Assembly (NCBI GenBank): GCA_022826745.1
Contig: JAJDUI010000014.1
Coordinates: 1 to 64,000 of the forward strand
From: Thermoanaerobaculia bacterium
Lineage (GTDB): Bacteria; Acidobacteriota; Thermoanaerobaculia; Multivoradales; Multivoraceae
Length of the DNA: 64,000 bases
Direction of reading: 5' to 3'
Positions 15,220 through 24,319 of the stretch are shown here, piece after piece (position 1 is the stretch's first letter; each line of letters starts with the position of its first letter). The notes beneath the pieces were generated by a model. The model made no database searches. It worked only from the letters and a program-made list of their open reading frames with translations, and was not told the origin of the DNA. The position numbers were made by a program, and so were the translations under genes.

Positions 15220-17112
15220 TTGACCGGTTCCGCACGCCACCGCCGGCCGCCGAGGCTGCTGGTCGCCACCGCCGCCATGGCGCTCACGGCCGCGTCCCAC
15301 TTCGCGGGTCCAACCGGGGCCAACGGGCAGGACCGTCGGCCGCAGCAGGGGCAGATTCGAGAGGACATCGTGCTCCGCGAGTCGATCGACGTTCGGCTGA
15401 TCAGTCTCGACGCCGTCGTCACCGACTCCTCCGACCGGCCGGTCACCGGCCTGACCAAGGACGACTTCGAACTCAAGGTCCAGGACGAACCCGTCGAGAT
15501 ACTGAGCGTGGCGGCCGGAGAAGACCTCCGCACCACCGTCACCGGGCGCCTGACGATTCTCCTGTTCATCGACGAGCGCCACCTGCAACGGAAGCACCGC
15601 GACGCGGCCCTGGCCGAGATCGCCGGCGCCCTCGACGAGGAGATCGCAGCCAACCCGACCTGGGTGGCGGCCGCGGCGTTCGGTGAGCGTCTCGAACCGC
15701 TGCTGTCGCCGACCCGCGACCGCGCGGCGGTACGGACAACGATCGAAGCCGCGATGAACCGGGACATCCCGTCGACGACCCTGCGCACCCACCAGCGCTC
15801 CGTTTCCCTGGCCATGAGGGAGACGCTGCGGCTGATGGCGGCCAGGGGCAGCCGCTACCGACTAGGCGAGGCTTCCCTCGCCAGCGTCGAGGCGAACCTC
15901 CGGAACTTCGGCGAGGCCCTGCGTCAGGACACCCTGCTGACCGTCAGCGCGGTGCGCTCGCTGGTCGAGGCGCTGGCCTTCGTCCCCGGCCGCAAGGCGA
16001 TCCTGTTCGTGAGCGACGGCCTGCCCCGCCACCCCCTCGACAGCGCCGCCAAGACGATGTACGACCGCCTCGCGGGCGCCTCCCGGCAACTCGAGGGCGA
16101 CGAGATGATCAGCGCGCCCGGCTCGCTCGACCTGAACGATCGCAACCACCGGCCCTTCGGCGTCGACCGGGCCGACCGCATGGGCATGGCCACGAACATC
16201 GTCCAGGTCGACGACGGCGGCGCGTTCGCCTTCCAGACGATGGCCGCCGAGCTGAGCTGCGCGGACGCCTTCGATCAACTGGCGGCACTCGCGAACACCC
16301 ACCGGGTCACCTTCTACCCGCTTAAGCCGCCGGTCATCGACCCGGCGATCAGCGAGCTCGGCGAGAGCGCCAAGGACCGCGGCTCGATCGTCGAGCTGTC
16401 GAACGTGCGAAGCGGCCTGAACAGCCTGGCCGGCCTGACCGGCGGCCTCTCCTTCGTCTCCGATACCGGCGTTGCCGAGTTCCTGCAGTCGACCCGCACC
16501 GACATCTCGACCTACTACTCGCTCTCTTTCACGCCGCCCGACTCGCTGGGCGACACCGGCATTCGAGAGATCACGCTCCGGCTGCGGCAACGGCCTCTCG
16601 CCCGGAGCGGCTCGCTCCGCTACCGGGCGAGCTACGCGCCGGTGACGATCCAGCAGAACCTGGCCAGCCGAGCCTGGGGAACGCTGCTGTTCGGCTGGGA
16701 GGAGAACAACCACGGCATGGAGGTCCAGGTCAGGAGGTCCGCGTCGCGCGAGCGGCCGGAGCAACCCGGGCACACGCCGTTGGAAGTCAGGGCCAGTCTG
16801 CCGATCGGCGACCTTGAACTCGCGCCTGTCCGGGCGACGCGCAACCCGGTCGCCAGCGGCTTCTTCCGCGTGGTGGTCCAGGTCCAGCGCGAAGACGGCA
16901 GCCGGATGCCTCCCCAGCACTTCGACTTCGAGCTGAACGTGCCGGTCGCAGAACTCGAGCAGGCGGCAGGCCAGTACATCGCCGTCCGCAGCGAAGTCGT
17001 CCTGCCGCCGGGCTCCTACCGGCTGGCGGTCGGCATCTGGGAGGAGAACAGCGGCCGCTCGTCCTTCGTGGTCCGGGAGCTGGCGGTGCAGGCCGACCCA
17101 AGCGTCGCCTGA
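15220..17112 (+). CDS. VWFA-related secreted protein
   Basis: A 630-aa protein starting at a TTG (15220), chosen because the nearby ATG at 15209 runs into a stop. A basic signal region precedes VRLISLDAVVTDSSDRPVTGLTKDDFELKVQDEPVEI, the standard opening of the VWFA-related domain typical of Acidobacteriota. A von Willebrand A-like fold follows (ILLFIDERHL near 110, KAILFVSDGLPRH near 262). A C-terminal region of about 200 aa may be a separate beta-rich domain. These proteins probably mediate binding at the cell surface or in the periplasm; the ligand is unknown. Confidence 0.8.
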   Translation: MTGSARHRRPPRLLVATAAMALTAASHFAGPTGANGQDRRPQQGQIREDIVLRESIDVRLISLDAVVTDSSDRPVTGLTKDDFELKVQDEPVEILSVAAGEDLRTTVTGRLTILLFIDERHLQRKHRDAALAEIAGALDEEIAANPTWVAAAAFGERLEPLLSPTRDRAAVRTTIEAAMNRDIPSTTLRTHQRSVSLAMRETLRLMAARGSRYRLGEASLASVEANLRNFGEALRQDTLLTVSAVRSLVEALAFVPGRKAILFVSDGLPRHPLDSAAKTMYDRLAGASRQLEGDEMISAPGSLDLNDRNHRPFGVDRADRMGMATNIVQVDDGGAFAFQTMAAELSCADAFDQLAALANTHRVTFYPLKPPVIDPAISELGESAKDRGSIVELSNVRSGLNSLAGLTGGLSFVSDTGVAEFLQSTRTDISTYYSLSFTPPDSLGDTGIREITLRLRQRPLARSGSLRYRASYAPVTIQQNLASRAWGTLLFGWEENNHGMEVQVRRSASRERPEQPGHTPLEVRASLPIGDLELAPVRATRNPVASGFFRVVVQVQREDGSRMPPQHFDFELNVPVAELEQAAGQYIAVRSEVVLPPGSYRLAVGIWEENSGRSSFVVRELAVQADPSVA

Positions 17113-17116
17113 CGCG

Positions 17117-19339
17117 TCACCGCTGCAGCAGGTAGTTCAGCTTGACGATCAACTGCCGGCCCAGGGGCTCGCGGCGGCTGATCGTCTCGGCCGTCCAGTT
17201 CTCGTTGTAGACGATGAACAGGTCCGAGCCCGGACGGTAGATCCAGTGGAAGCGCGCGTTGACGCCGAGCAACTCGTCGGACGTGTTGTACTGGGCCAGC
17301 AGGTTGAGCCGGATGTTCGGACTGAAGGAGACGTCGATCCTCTGGCGGAACTGGTCGAAGCTGAAGGCCCCGGCCTGCAGCTTGACGTCCGCGTAGGTCC
17401 ACTGCGTCGAGACGCGGAGGAAGCGGGACAGGCGAAAGGTCAACCCGGAGTTCGTTCTGAGCCAGTTGCCGTCGAAGAAACCGCCCCCGAAGGTGAGGTT
17501 GTCGAACCAGACGGCCCGCTTGCCGCTCGTGGAGAACCCGCCGGCGAAACCGTCGTTCTCGTAGAGGCCGGGCTGCACGACGATCCCGGGTGCGATCTCG
17601 AACGGCACGAACAGTTGTTCCTTCGTTCTCCGGAGTCCGCCCCAGAGGAACTCGCCGCTCAGGGTCTGCATGCCCAACGGCGAGACACCGACCGTCTGGC
17701 TCTCGAGCCGGCCGTCGCTGCTTCGTTCGAAGCGCTCATAGCTGAGATCCGACCACCAACTGAGCAGCCCTGCCTTCTCGATCCTCGGCCGCCACTCGAG
17801 GCGTGGATTGACCATCCGGAAGTCGCGACGCTGCAGGAATCCGACCGCCGGTTCGTAGTCCGGCTGCACCTCCACGTAGTCGCCCGTCAGACTGAGCTCC
17901 GGCCCCTGGTAGATGAAGCCGGCCCCACGCGACTCGTTGGCCTCCTGCTCGGAATCCGGGACTCCGCGATCGCTCACCGCCCAGAAACCGGAGAACTCGA
18001 GGCGTTGAGTCGGCTTGAAGTCGACGTCGAGGCCGTAGAGGCGTTCGCTCTCGTACCCCTCCCGGCTCCTCTCCGTGAAGATTCCGCCGACCGTCGACCG
18101 GTCGCCGATGTTCCGGGTAACCCGGGTCACGCCATAGGTCGTGCCGGGAACGAGCATTTCGCCCGCCTCGCCATTGAGCGCCTCGGTCCGCGCACCGAGA
18201 GCGCCGACATTCCAGCCCCCGGCGCGGCCCGTGAGTCTGGCGCCGAGCTCGAGCGGGACCGTGCGCCCCTGGTCGAGGCCGATACGGCGGGAGAAGAACG
18301 GCCTCATCAACGCGCTCTCCCACGGCACCTTGGGCCTGGGACCGAAGTCGAACACGCCGGCGTTCTCGAGGAAGAAGTCGCGCTTCTCGGGGAAGAACAG
18401 GGAGAAGCGGGTCAGGTTCACCTGCTGGTCGTCGACCTCGGTCTCGGCGAAGTCCGTGTTCCAGGTCAGGTCCAGGACCATCGAACGCGTCAGGCCCCAC
18501 TTCAGGTCGATTCCTCCGTCCGAGTCGTCGGAGCTGCCCAGAGCCGGGTCGTCGGTGCGGCCGCCGATGACATAGGGCTTCACGTCGAACTGACGCGAGG
18601 GCCGGAGGCCTCGAAGGCCGGTCACATCGCCCGCCAGGGAAACCCGATACACCGCGATCTTCCCGAACTGGTTGAGATCCTCGGCGCTTGCCTCGAGAGG
18701 CAATGCGGCCCAGTGCGTCTCCTCGTTGCGCCGGCGGATGATCCGCTGGACGTTGAGCCCCCACCGCTCGACCCGGGGATCGAACCGAAGGGTGGAAACC
18801 GGAATCGCGATCTCCGCCACCCAGCCGGCAGCGGTCCGGCGCGCCGAAACCCTCCACACGCCGTCCCAGGCCCAGTTCACGTCCCGGCCCTCGTCGGTAA
18901 CCAATGCGTCGCCGCGGGCACCGTTCGGGTTCGTCACCAGGACGTAGCCGTTGCGGAGATCGTGGAACGTGTCCAGCATCAGGAGGATCGAGTCGTCCTG
19001 GAACAGGTCGCTGTCCCGCTCCATCTCCTTCGCCACGATCCGCTCCGGCTCGCCGTCGTTCGCGCGGACCGCGACGAACAGGGTGTCGGGCGTGTAGGCG
19101 ACGGCGAACTCGGTCGTTTCCGTCGACGGCGCGCCCGGACTCGGATCCCGCTGAGTGAAGTCGCCCGCCCACTCGGCTTCAAGCCAGGCGGAGTCCGTCA
19201 GCTCGCCGTCGACCCGAACCGCCTGGTCGATGCCTAGCGCCGCGACGCTGGGACGGTCCTGTGCGGCGACGAGGGAAGAAGTCAGCAGCGCCAGAACGAC
19301 ACCGCACAAGACTGTCCGGCGCTCGCTCAGCCCGATCAT
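17117..19339 (-). CDS. DUF5916 outer-membrane-like protein with CBM9-like N-domain
   Basis: A 740-aa protein with a Sec signal (residues 1-26). Residues about 35-210 match the CBM9-like fold (VDGELTDSAWLEAEW...FAVAYTPDTLFVAVRAND). The remainder is DUF5916, with repeated amphipathic beta-strand pattern and a C-terminal strand ending RQLIVKLNYLLQR, consistent with an outer-membrane barrel. The segment FFPEKRDFFLENAGVFDFG is a signature of the family. Substrate and exact role are not known. It converges with the VWFA-related gene, with only 4 nt between the stops. Confidence 0.78.
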   Translation of the reverse strand: MIGLSERRTVLCGVVLALLTSSLVAAQDRPSVAALGIDQAVRVDGELTDSAWLEAEWAGDFTQRDPSPGAPSTETTEFAVAYTPDTLFVAVRANDGEPERIVAKEMERDSDLFQDDSILLMLDTFHDLRNGYVLVTNPNGARGDALVTDEGRDVNWAWDGVWRVSARRTAAGWVAEIAIPVSTLRFDPRVERWGLNVQRIIRRRNEETHWAALPLEASAEDLNQFGKIAVYRVSLAGDVTGLRGLRPSRQFDVKPYVIGGRTDDPALGSSDDSDGGIDLKWGLTRSMVLDLTWNTDFAETEVDDQQVNLTRFSLFFPEKRDFFLENAGVFDFGPRPKVPWESALMRPFFSRRIGLDQGRTVPLELGARLTGRAGGWNVGALGARTEALNGEAGEMLVPGTTYGVTRVTRNIGDRSTVGGIFTERSREGYESERLYGLDVDFKPTQRLEFSGFWAVSDRGVPDSEQEANESRGAGFIYQGPELSLTGDYVEVQPDYEPAVGFLQRRDFRMVNPRLEWRPRIEKAGLLSWWSDLSYERFERSSDGRLESQTVGVSPLGMQTLSGEFLWGGLRRTKEQLFVPFEIAPGIVVQPGLYENDGFAGGFSTSGKRAVWFDNLTFGGGFFDGNWLRTNSGLTFRLSRFLRVSTQWTYADVKLQAGAFSFDQFRQRIDVSFSPNIRLNLLAQYNTSDELLGVNARFHWIYRPGSDLFIVYNENWTAETISRREPLGRQLIVKLNYLLQR

Positions 19340-19528
19340 CGCGCGATCTTAGCCGCGCCATTGACCGCCTACGGACGCGCGTCAAGCACTCCCGACACGC
19401 CTGGTGCACTGGCACCTGTGCGCCGCCGCAGGTCTGCCGAAGCGCGATACGCTGAGGAGTCCCAAACCGGCAGGAGAAGGCGCCTTGGGAAGAACCGCCG
19501 GCGCCCGGAGAACCGCAGGAGACATACG

Positions 19529-20566
19529 ATGTCCGCACGCATGCTGTTGATCGCCCTGGGCTGCGCCGGCGCGGCCGGATTCCTCGGTGCCGCCGGCAAC
19601 GAGAAGACCTCCGACACGATGGCCTCGGCGGCGAACAACCTGCTCGCCTCCCTGAGCGGCGAGCAGCGGGCGACCGTCACGCACGACTTCGACGCCGCCG
19701 AACGCGTCGACTGGCACTTCATCCCCAAGGAGCGCAAGGGGTTGTCGATGCTGGACATGGACCCGGCCCAGCACCACCTGCTCCACGCCCTGCTCAGCGC
19801 CTCCCTGAGCCGCACGGGCTACGGCAAGACGGCCACCGTGATGAGCCTGGAGTCCGTGCTGCGGAAGCTCGAGGAAGCGGCCGGCGCCAACCGCTTCACG
19901 TCGATGCGCGACCCGCTCCGTTACCACGTGACGTTCTTCGGTGAACCCAGCGAGGACGGCGACTGGGGCTGGAGCTTCGAGGGGCATCACGTGTCGCTCA
20001 ACTTCACCGTCGTCGCCGGCGAGGCGACCGCCTCCACGCCCCTCTTCCTGGGCGCCAATCCGCACCGCGTCCCGAGCGGTCCGCGCGAGGGTCTGCGTGC
20101 CCTGGGCCGCGAAGAGGACCTCGCCCGCAGGCTCCTCGACTCCCTCGACGCTGACCAGCGCAAGCGGGCCGTGATCGGCGACGAGGCGCCGCGGGACATC
20201 TTCAGTTCGAACCAGCCGCGGGTGCAGCGCGAGGAACCTCAGGGCCTCCCCGCCAGCGCGCTCGGGTCCGATCAGCGCGAGTTGCTCGACGCGTTGATCG
20301 AGGAGTACGCCGGCAACGTGCCGCCGGACCTTGCCGAGAAGCGCCGCGCCCAGGTCGAAGCCGCCGGCGACGCGATCCACTTCGCCTGGATCGGTCCGGG
20401 CGAGCCCGGCGCGCCCCACTACTACCGGGTGCAGGCGCCGGACTTCGTCATCGAGTACGACAACGTCCAGAACCGGGCGAACCACAGCCACACCGTCTGG
20501 CGCGACTTCGACGGCGATTTCGGCCGCGATCTGCTGGCGCAGCACCACCGCGACTACAAGCACTGA
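19529..20566 (+). CDS. DUF3500 domain protein
   Basis: A 345-aa protein from the ATG at 19529 after a GCAGGAGA site. A signal peptide (about 1-23) precedes ANNLLASLSGEQRATVTHDFD and ERVDWHFIPKERKGLSMLDM, the clear DUF3500 start, then the His-rich end NRANHSHTVWRDFDGDFGRDLL. Members are secreted or periplasmic and have no settled biochemical function; conserved His and Asp near both ends suggest metal binding. It is followed by an amidohydrolase on the same strand after 57 nt. Confidence 0.78.
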   Translation: MSARMLLIALGCAGAAGFLGAAGNEKTSDTMASAANNLLASLSGEQRATVTHDFDAAERVDWHFIPKERKGLSMLDMDPAQHHLLHALLSASLSRTGYGKTATVMSLESVLRKLEEAAGANRFTSMRDPLRYHVTFFGEPSEDGDWGWSFEGHHVSLNFTVVAGEATASTPLFLGANPHRVPSGPREGLRALGREEDLARRLLDSLDADQRKRAVIGDEAPRDIFSSNQPRVQREEPQGLPASALGSDQRELLDALIEEYAGNVPPDLAEKRRAQVEAAGDAIHFAWIGPGEPGAPHYYRVQAPDFVIEYDNVQNRANHSHTVWRDFDGDFGRDLLAQHHRDYKH

Positions 20567-20623
20567 CGCGGGCCCCGGCCGCGTTGCTAGGGTACGCCCC
20601 CAAACTCATCCAGGAGGCGCCCA

Positions 20624-21646
20624 ATGTCAGCACCCGCACCCGGCACGGCCGGGTGGCTTGCCCAGGTCCAGGAACAAACCGTCGACCCGTCCCGCCGGAT
20701 CGTCGATCCACACCACCACCTTTGGCGGCGACCCACGGGCGACTATCTGCTCGAGGATCTTTGGGGCGACACGGAGGCGGTCGGCTCAGACGGCCAGGGC
20801 CACAACGTGGAGAAGACGGTCTTTGTCGAGTGCCGGGCCTGCTACCGCGAAGACGGTCCGGAACACCTGCGCTGCGTCGGCGAGACGGAGTTCGTGGCGG
20901 AAGCTGCCGCCGCCTCCGCCACGGGCGACGGCGCGACGATCTCCGGCATCGTCAGCCACGCGAACCTGACCCTGGGCGAAGGCGTCGCGGAAGTGCTCGA
21001 CGCCCACGAGGAGGCCGGCAACGGACTGTTCCGCGGCATCCGCCACGCAGGGGCCCGCGATCCCCATCCCGAGCACCTGCGGATCGCCGGACGTGCGCCC
21101 GAGGGTCTCTACGGTCGCGAGGACTTCCGGCGCGGAATGAAGGTGCTGGGTGACCGCGGCCTGACCTTCGACACGTGGCACTACCACCACCAGAACCGCG
21201 ACTTCGCCGACCTGGCGCGGGCCGTGCCCGAAACAACGATGATCCTCGACCACTTCGGCACGCCGCTGGGCGTCGGCCCTTACGCTGACAGGCGCGAGGA
21301 GATCTTCGAGGCCTGGAAGGACGACATCGCCGAGATCGCCGCGTGCCCCAACGTGGTCGCCAAGATCGGCGGCCTGGCGATGCCGGACAACGGCTTCGGC
21401 TGGAGCGAGCGCGCCACTCCCGCGACCTCGGACGAACTCGTCGCCGCGCAGCGCCGCTACTACCTGCACACGATCGAGTGCTTCGGCCCCGACCGCTGCA
21501 TGTTCGAGAGCAACTTCCCCGTCGACAAGCTCTCGATCCCGTACCACCCGATGTACAACGGCCTGAAGAAGATCGCGGCCGGCTTCCCGGACGACGAGCA
21601 GGACGCGATGTTCTACCGGACTGCGGCCCGGATCTACTCCTTGTGA
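20624..21646 (+). CDS. Amidohydrolase-2 family metal-dependent hydrolase
   Basis: A 340-aa cytoplasmic protein with a strong CAGGAGG site. The TIM-barrel motif DPHHHLWRR appears near residues 26-34, further metal ligands lie in WHYHHQN and ILDHFGTPLG, and FESNFPVD near 295 carries the conserved late acidic residue. The family hydrolyses lactones, imides or decarboxylates aromatic acids; the substrate cannot be read from sequence. It overlaps the next gene by GTGA, so the two hydrolases are probably made together. Confidence 0.82.
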   Translation: MSAPAPGTAGWLAQVQEQTVDPSRRIVDPHHHLWRRPTGDYLLEDLWGDTEAVGSDGQGHNVEKTVFVECRACYREDGPEHLRCVGETEFVAEAAAASATGDGATISGIVSHANLTLGEGVAEVLDAHEEAGNGLFRGIRHAGARDPHPEHLRIAGRAPEGLYGREDFRRGMKVLGDRGLTFDTWHYHHQNRDFADLARAVPETTMILDHFGTPLGVGPYADRREEIFEAWKDDIAEIAACPNVVAKIGGLAMPDNGFGWSERATPATSDELVAAQRRYYLHTIECFGPDRCMFESNFPVDKLSIPYHPMYNGLKKIAAGFPDDEQDAMFYRTAARIYSL

Positions 21647-23010
21647 GGCCGCGGCTCCAGGTCGGCGTCTGCGGTTTGCTGGCCGCGGCGTCCGCCTGGA
21701 GCCAGGTTCCGGAATCGACGCCCGGCGAGCCGCCGGCGCCACGCTGGACCACGATCGAGCGCCTGTCGGAAGAACGTCTGGCGGCCGCTCACGCCGACAT
21801 CCAACGCCTCCGCGCGGCCGTTCAACCGCCGCCGCCCCTCCCCGGCCTCAACGACTATCGCGGTGTGTTCCACGCCCACGCCGGCGACTCGGACCACACC
21901 GGCGGTACGCCTGAGGAACTGCTCCGGGACGCCAGGCGTGTCGGCGTCGACATCGTCTTCCTTTCGGACCACTACCGGCCGCCGCGAGACTTCATGGACG
22001 GTTGGCGCGGTCTTCACGACGGCGTGCTCTTCGTTCCCGGCTCGGAGGCGCACGGCTTCCTGATCCACCCCGAGGAGTCGGTCGTCGAGTACATGGGTGC
22101 CGACGCCGGCACATTGCTCCGCCATGTGAACCGCGGCGCCGGCATGGCCTTCCTCTCCCACGTCGAAGAGCGGGTCGAGCACCCGATGGACGGCCTGACC
22201 GGCATGGAGATCTACAACCGCCACGCCGACGCCCTCGACGACGGCGACTCGATGCGGGCCCTGGTCGCCTGGATCGTCGACCCGGACCGGTCGAAGGACC
22301 TGGCCCGCGCCGTCGAGCTGTACCCCGAGGAGGTCTTCGGCGCCCAGTTCGACTATCCCGCGCTCTACCTGGAGAAGTGGGACCGCGAGACGGCACGACG
22401 TCGGATCGTCGGCGTCAACGCGAACGACTGCCACCACAACCAGGTCTTCGTCGTCATCAAGGTCGACGACGAGTCCGTCCGCGTCGGCACGATCGTCGAC
22501 GATCCGGACGAAATGAGAGTTCTGACCGCCGCCGACGCGCCGGGAATCCCCGAACTCGTCAGCGGCCACGAAGCCGGTGCCGTCATCGGCCGCTACGACC
22601 TCGACCCCTACTGGGTCTCCATGAACAACTCCACGACCCACATCCTGGCGGCGGCACTCGACGAAGACTCCATCCGCACCGCCGTCGCCGCCGGCCACGT
22701 CTACGTCGCCCACGGCTGGCTGGCCGACCCGACGGGGTTCTCCTTCTACATCGACGAAGGGGAAGGGCCTACAGCCATCATGGGCGACGAGTGGACTCTG
22801 GAAGCCGGCGCAACGGTCGAACTCAAGGCCCGCTTCCCCTTGCCCGCAAAGGTCCGCCTCATCCGCAACGGCGAGGAGGTCGCCGTCACCGAAGCCCGGT
22901 CCCTCAACTACCGCCTCGATCAACCGGGCGCCTACCGCGTCGAAGGCTGGCTGGAAGTCGACGGTGAATGGCGGACGTGGATCTACTCGAATCCGGTGTA
23001 TGTGAAGTAA
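21643..23010 (+). CDS. PHP/CehA-like metallohydrolase, secreted
   Basis: A 455-aa protein starting at a GTG (21643) that overlaps the upstream stop as GTGA. The N terminus is a short signal-like region ending SAWSQ. The PHP domain is evident: GVFHAHAGDSDHTGGTPEELLRDAR (HAH metal site), DIVFLSDH, PGSEAHG, and NANDCHHN further on. A C-terminal beta domain (WTLEAGATVELKARFPLPAKVRLIRNG) is as in CehA/McbA-type enzymes, which hydrolyse esters or phosphoesters. The substrate is not known. Confidence 0.78.
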   Translation: MRPRLQVGVCGLLAAASAWSQVPESTPGEPPAPRWTTIERLSEERLAAAHADIQRLRAAVQPPPPLPGLNDYRGVFHAHAGDSDHTGGTPEELLRDARRVGVDIVFLSDHYRPPRDFMDGWRGLHDGVLFVPGSEAHGFLIHPEESVVEYMGADAGTLLRHVNRGAGMAFLSHVEERVEHPMDGLTGMEIYNRHADALDDGDSMRALVAWIVDPDRSKDLARAVELYPEEVFGAQFDYPALYLEKWDRETARRRIVGVNANDCHHNQVFVVIKVDDESVRVGTIVDDPDEMRVLTAADAPGIPELVSGHEAGAVIGRYDLDPYWVSMNNSTTHILAAALDEDSIRTAVAAGHVYVAHGWLADPTGFSFYIDEGEGPTAIMGDEWTLEAGATVELKARFPLPAKVRLIRNGEEVAVTEARSLNYRLDQPGAYRVEGWLEVDGEWRTWIYSNPVYVK

Positions 23011-23101
23011 GGCGAAAGCCTCATCCGGACTGCCGCCTCGTCGACCACCCCTCGCCTGGATCCCTCCGGCGACCAGTCACAACGCCGCCAGCTACCTTGA
23101 C

Positions 23102-23281
23102 TCAGTTCTCGGACGCGCCGCGTCTCCGCGACTTCTGAATCACCGCCAAGTGCTCGTCCCAGTTAGGCTCGACGACGGGACCCTGCTCCAAGTCACACTG
23201 CCGGAAGAAGTCCTGAAGTTCGGCAACCGACTTGAACGGACGCTCCTGCTGCCGTCGGTCGCTTCGCGATTCTCTACGCAT
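23102..23281 (-). CDS. Unrecognised 59-aa protein
   Basis: A short minus-strand frame, ATG at 23281 to TGA at 23102. The product starts MRRESRSDRRQQERPFKSVA and ends with a basic SRRRGASEN tail; a central acidic region (ELQDFFRQCDLEQG...WDEHLAVI) could form helices. It follows the 238-aa gene at 23307-24023 after 25 nt, suggesting a two-gene unit. The base composition around it is less GC-rich than the rest of the window. No family was recognised. Confidence 0.5.
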   Translation of the reverse strand: MRRESRSDRRQQERPFKSVAELQDFFRQCDLEQGPVVEPNWDEHLAVIQKSRRRGASEN

Positions 23282-23306
23282 TCCTGAGGCACTCCCTCAA
23301 CGCGTG

Positions 23307-24023
23307 TCACCGCGTCAGCCTCGACTCCCACGGACTGTACCCTGGTGTCACGGGATACTCCAGGTCTCTGCCACATGACACGCTTGGGTAGAACGCCACG
23401 CTCGTGACACAGCCACTGCTGGTGGCCAGCCAGAGCAACACCCTGCCATTCTCCTTCCAGCAGGCGACGGAGCCGCACCCATAGTAGTCGCATTCGCAGG
23501 GGAAACACGCTCCGAGATGGCTGCCGTGTCGATCCAGATCCCGGTACTGGGTCTGCGGAAACGTGACTTCGCGGAGGCCGAGAACCTCGCTCTCAACAAA
23601 CAGAGGAAGGAACTCATAGGCGCTCATTCCCGCGAGAGATCGGACGGACTGTTCGGAGCATTCGGCGAGGAGAAAGCTCCCCAGCAACCGCGCCATACCG
23701 ACACTCGCCCGCGGGATCGGCGGCGGGCTGCCGACTTCTTCCGACGCGCCCGCCTCGTCACTGAACAGTCCGTCGTAGACGCGGTCGTCCGAGAAGACAA
23801 GGTAGCGGCCGTCGCGCACCTCCTGAGGCACTCTCAGGCCGTCCACCCCCACATCGACCGTCGGCAGCACGTTTCCAGAGTTCAAACGTTCCCACTGAGC
23901 TTCGGTCAGAGCCAGCAGGCCGTACGATTCTTGATCCTCGGGTGGCCACCAAAGCTCGAATCCGGCTCGCGCAGCAGCCTTGACGAGCGCCAGATCCGGA
24001 CGGCTGGGCTCAGTCGGCGTCAT
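23307..24023 (-). CDS. Unrecognised 238-aa protein
   Basis: The start is placed at the ATG at 24023 (MTPTEPSRPDLALVKAAARAG); the frame is open further upstream, but that part runs into a repeat element. The protein is soluble, with no signal or membrane segment. It has a Trp/Pro-rich start (FELWWPPEDQESYGLLALTEAQW) and a Cys-rich patch (ACFPCECDYYGCGSVACW) near residues 180-200. No domain was recognised; a SUKH-like immunity or effector fold was considered but no signature was found. The base composition is lower in GC than neighbouring genes, which hints at acquisition. Confidence 0.6.
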   Translation of the reverse strand: MTPTEPSRPDLALVKAAARAGFELWWPPEDQESYGLLALTEAQWERLNSGNVLPTVDVGVDGLRVPQEVRDGRYLVFSDDRVYDGLFSDEAGASEEVGSPPPIPRASVGMARLLGSFLLAECSEQSVRSLAGMSAYEFLPLFVESEVLGLREVTFPQTQYRDLDRHGSHLGACFPCECDYYGCGSVACWKENGRVLLWLATSSGCVTSVAFYPSVSCGRDLEYPVTPGYSPWESRLTR

Positions 24024-24099
24024 CGTCAACTCCAGCTTCAGTCCAGTTTGGCATCTACTCAGCCTAGTCGAGACGATGCCCGCCAGTCCGCCGCGGCCG

Positions 24100-24302
24100 A
24101 CGCCCTCCAGCCCCTCCGGGCCGGAGGGGAGGGTCCACGGGGGCTGTCGGCAAGCGACGGCCGACACCCGCTCGTGAACCGACGCCCGACCGGAGCGCAG
24201 CCGACCGAAGCGAGCGCCCACCCTACCTCCACCGAGAAAGCGCGAGCGGCCCCGGGGACCCTCCCCTCCGGACCGGAGAAGGCGGGTGCCACCGACGCCG
24301 CT
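24100..24302. repeat. Inverted-arm repeat element, copy 1
   Basis: About 200 bp with a perfect 16-bp inverted repeat (24121-24136 and 24256-24271, CCGGAGGGGAGGGTCC and its complement) bracketing a conserved interior that contains GCAGCCGACCGAAGCGAGCG. Copies 2 and 3 are at 34229-34436 and 62139-62340. The right end repeats CACCGACGCCGCT twice. The element occupies the gap between two minus-strand genes and contains no gene. Confidence 0.75.
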
Positions 24303-24319
24303 ACGCTGCACCGACGCCG

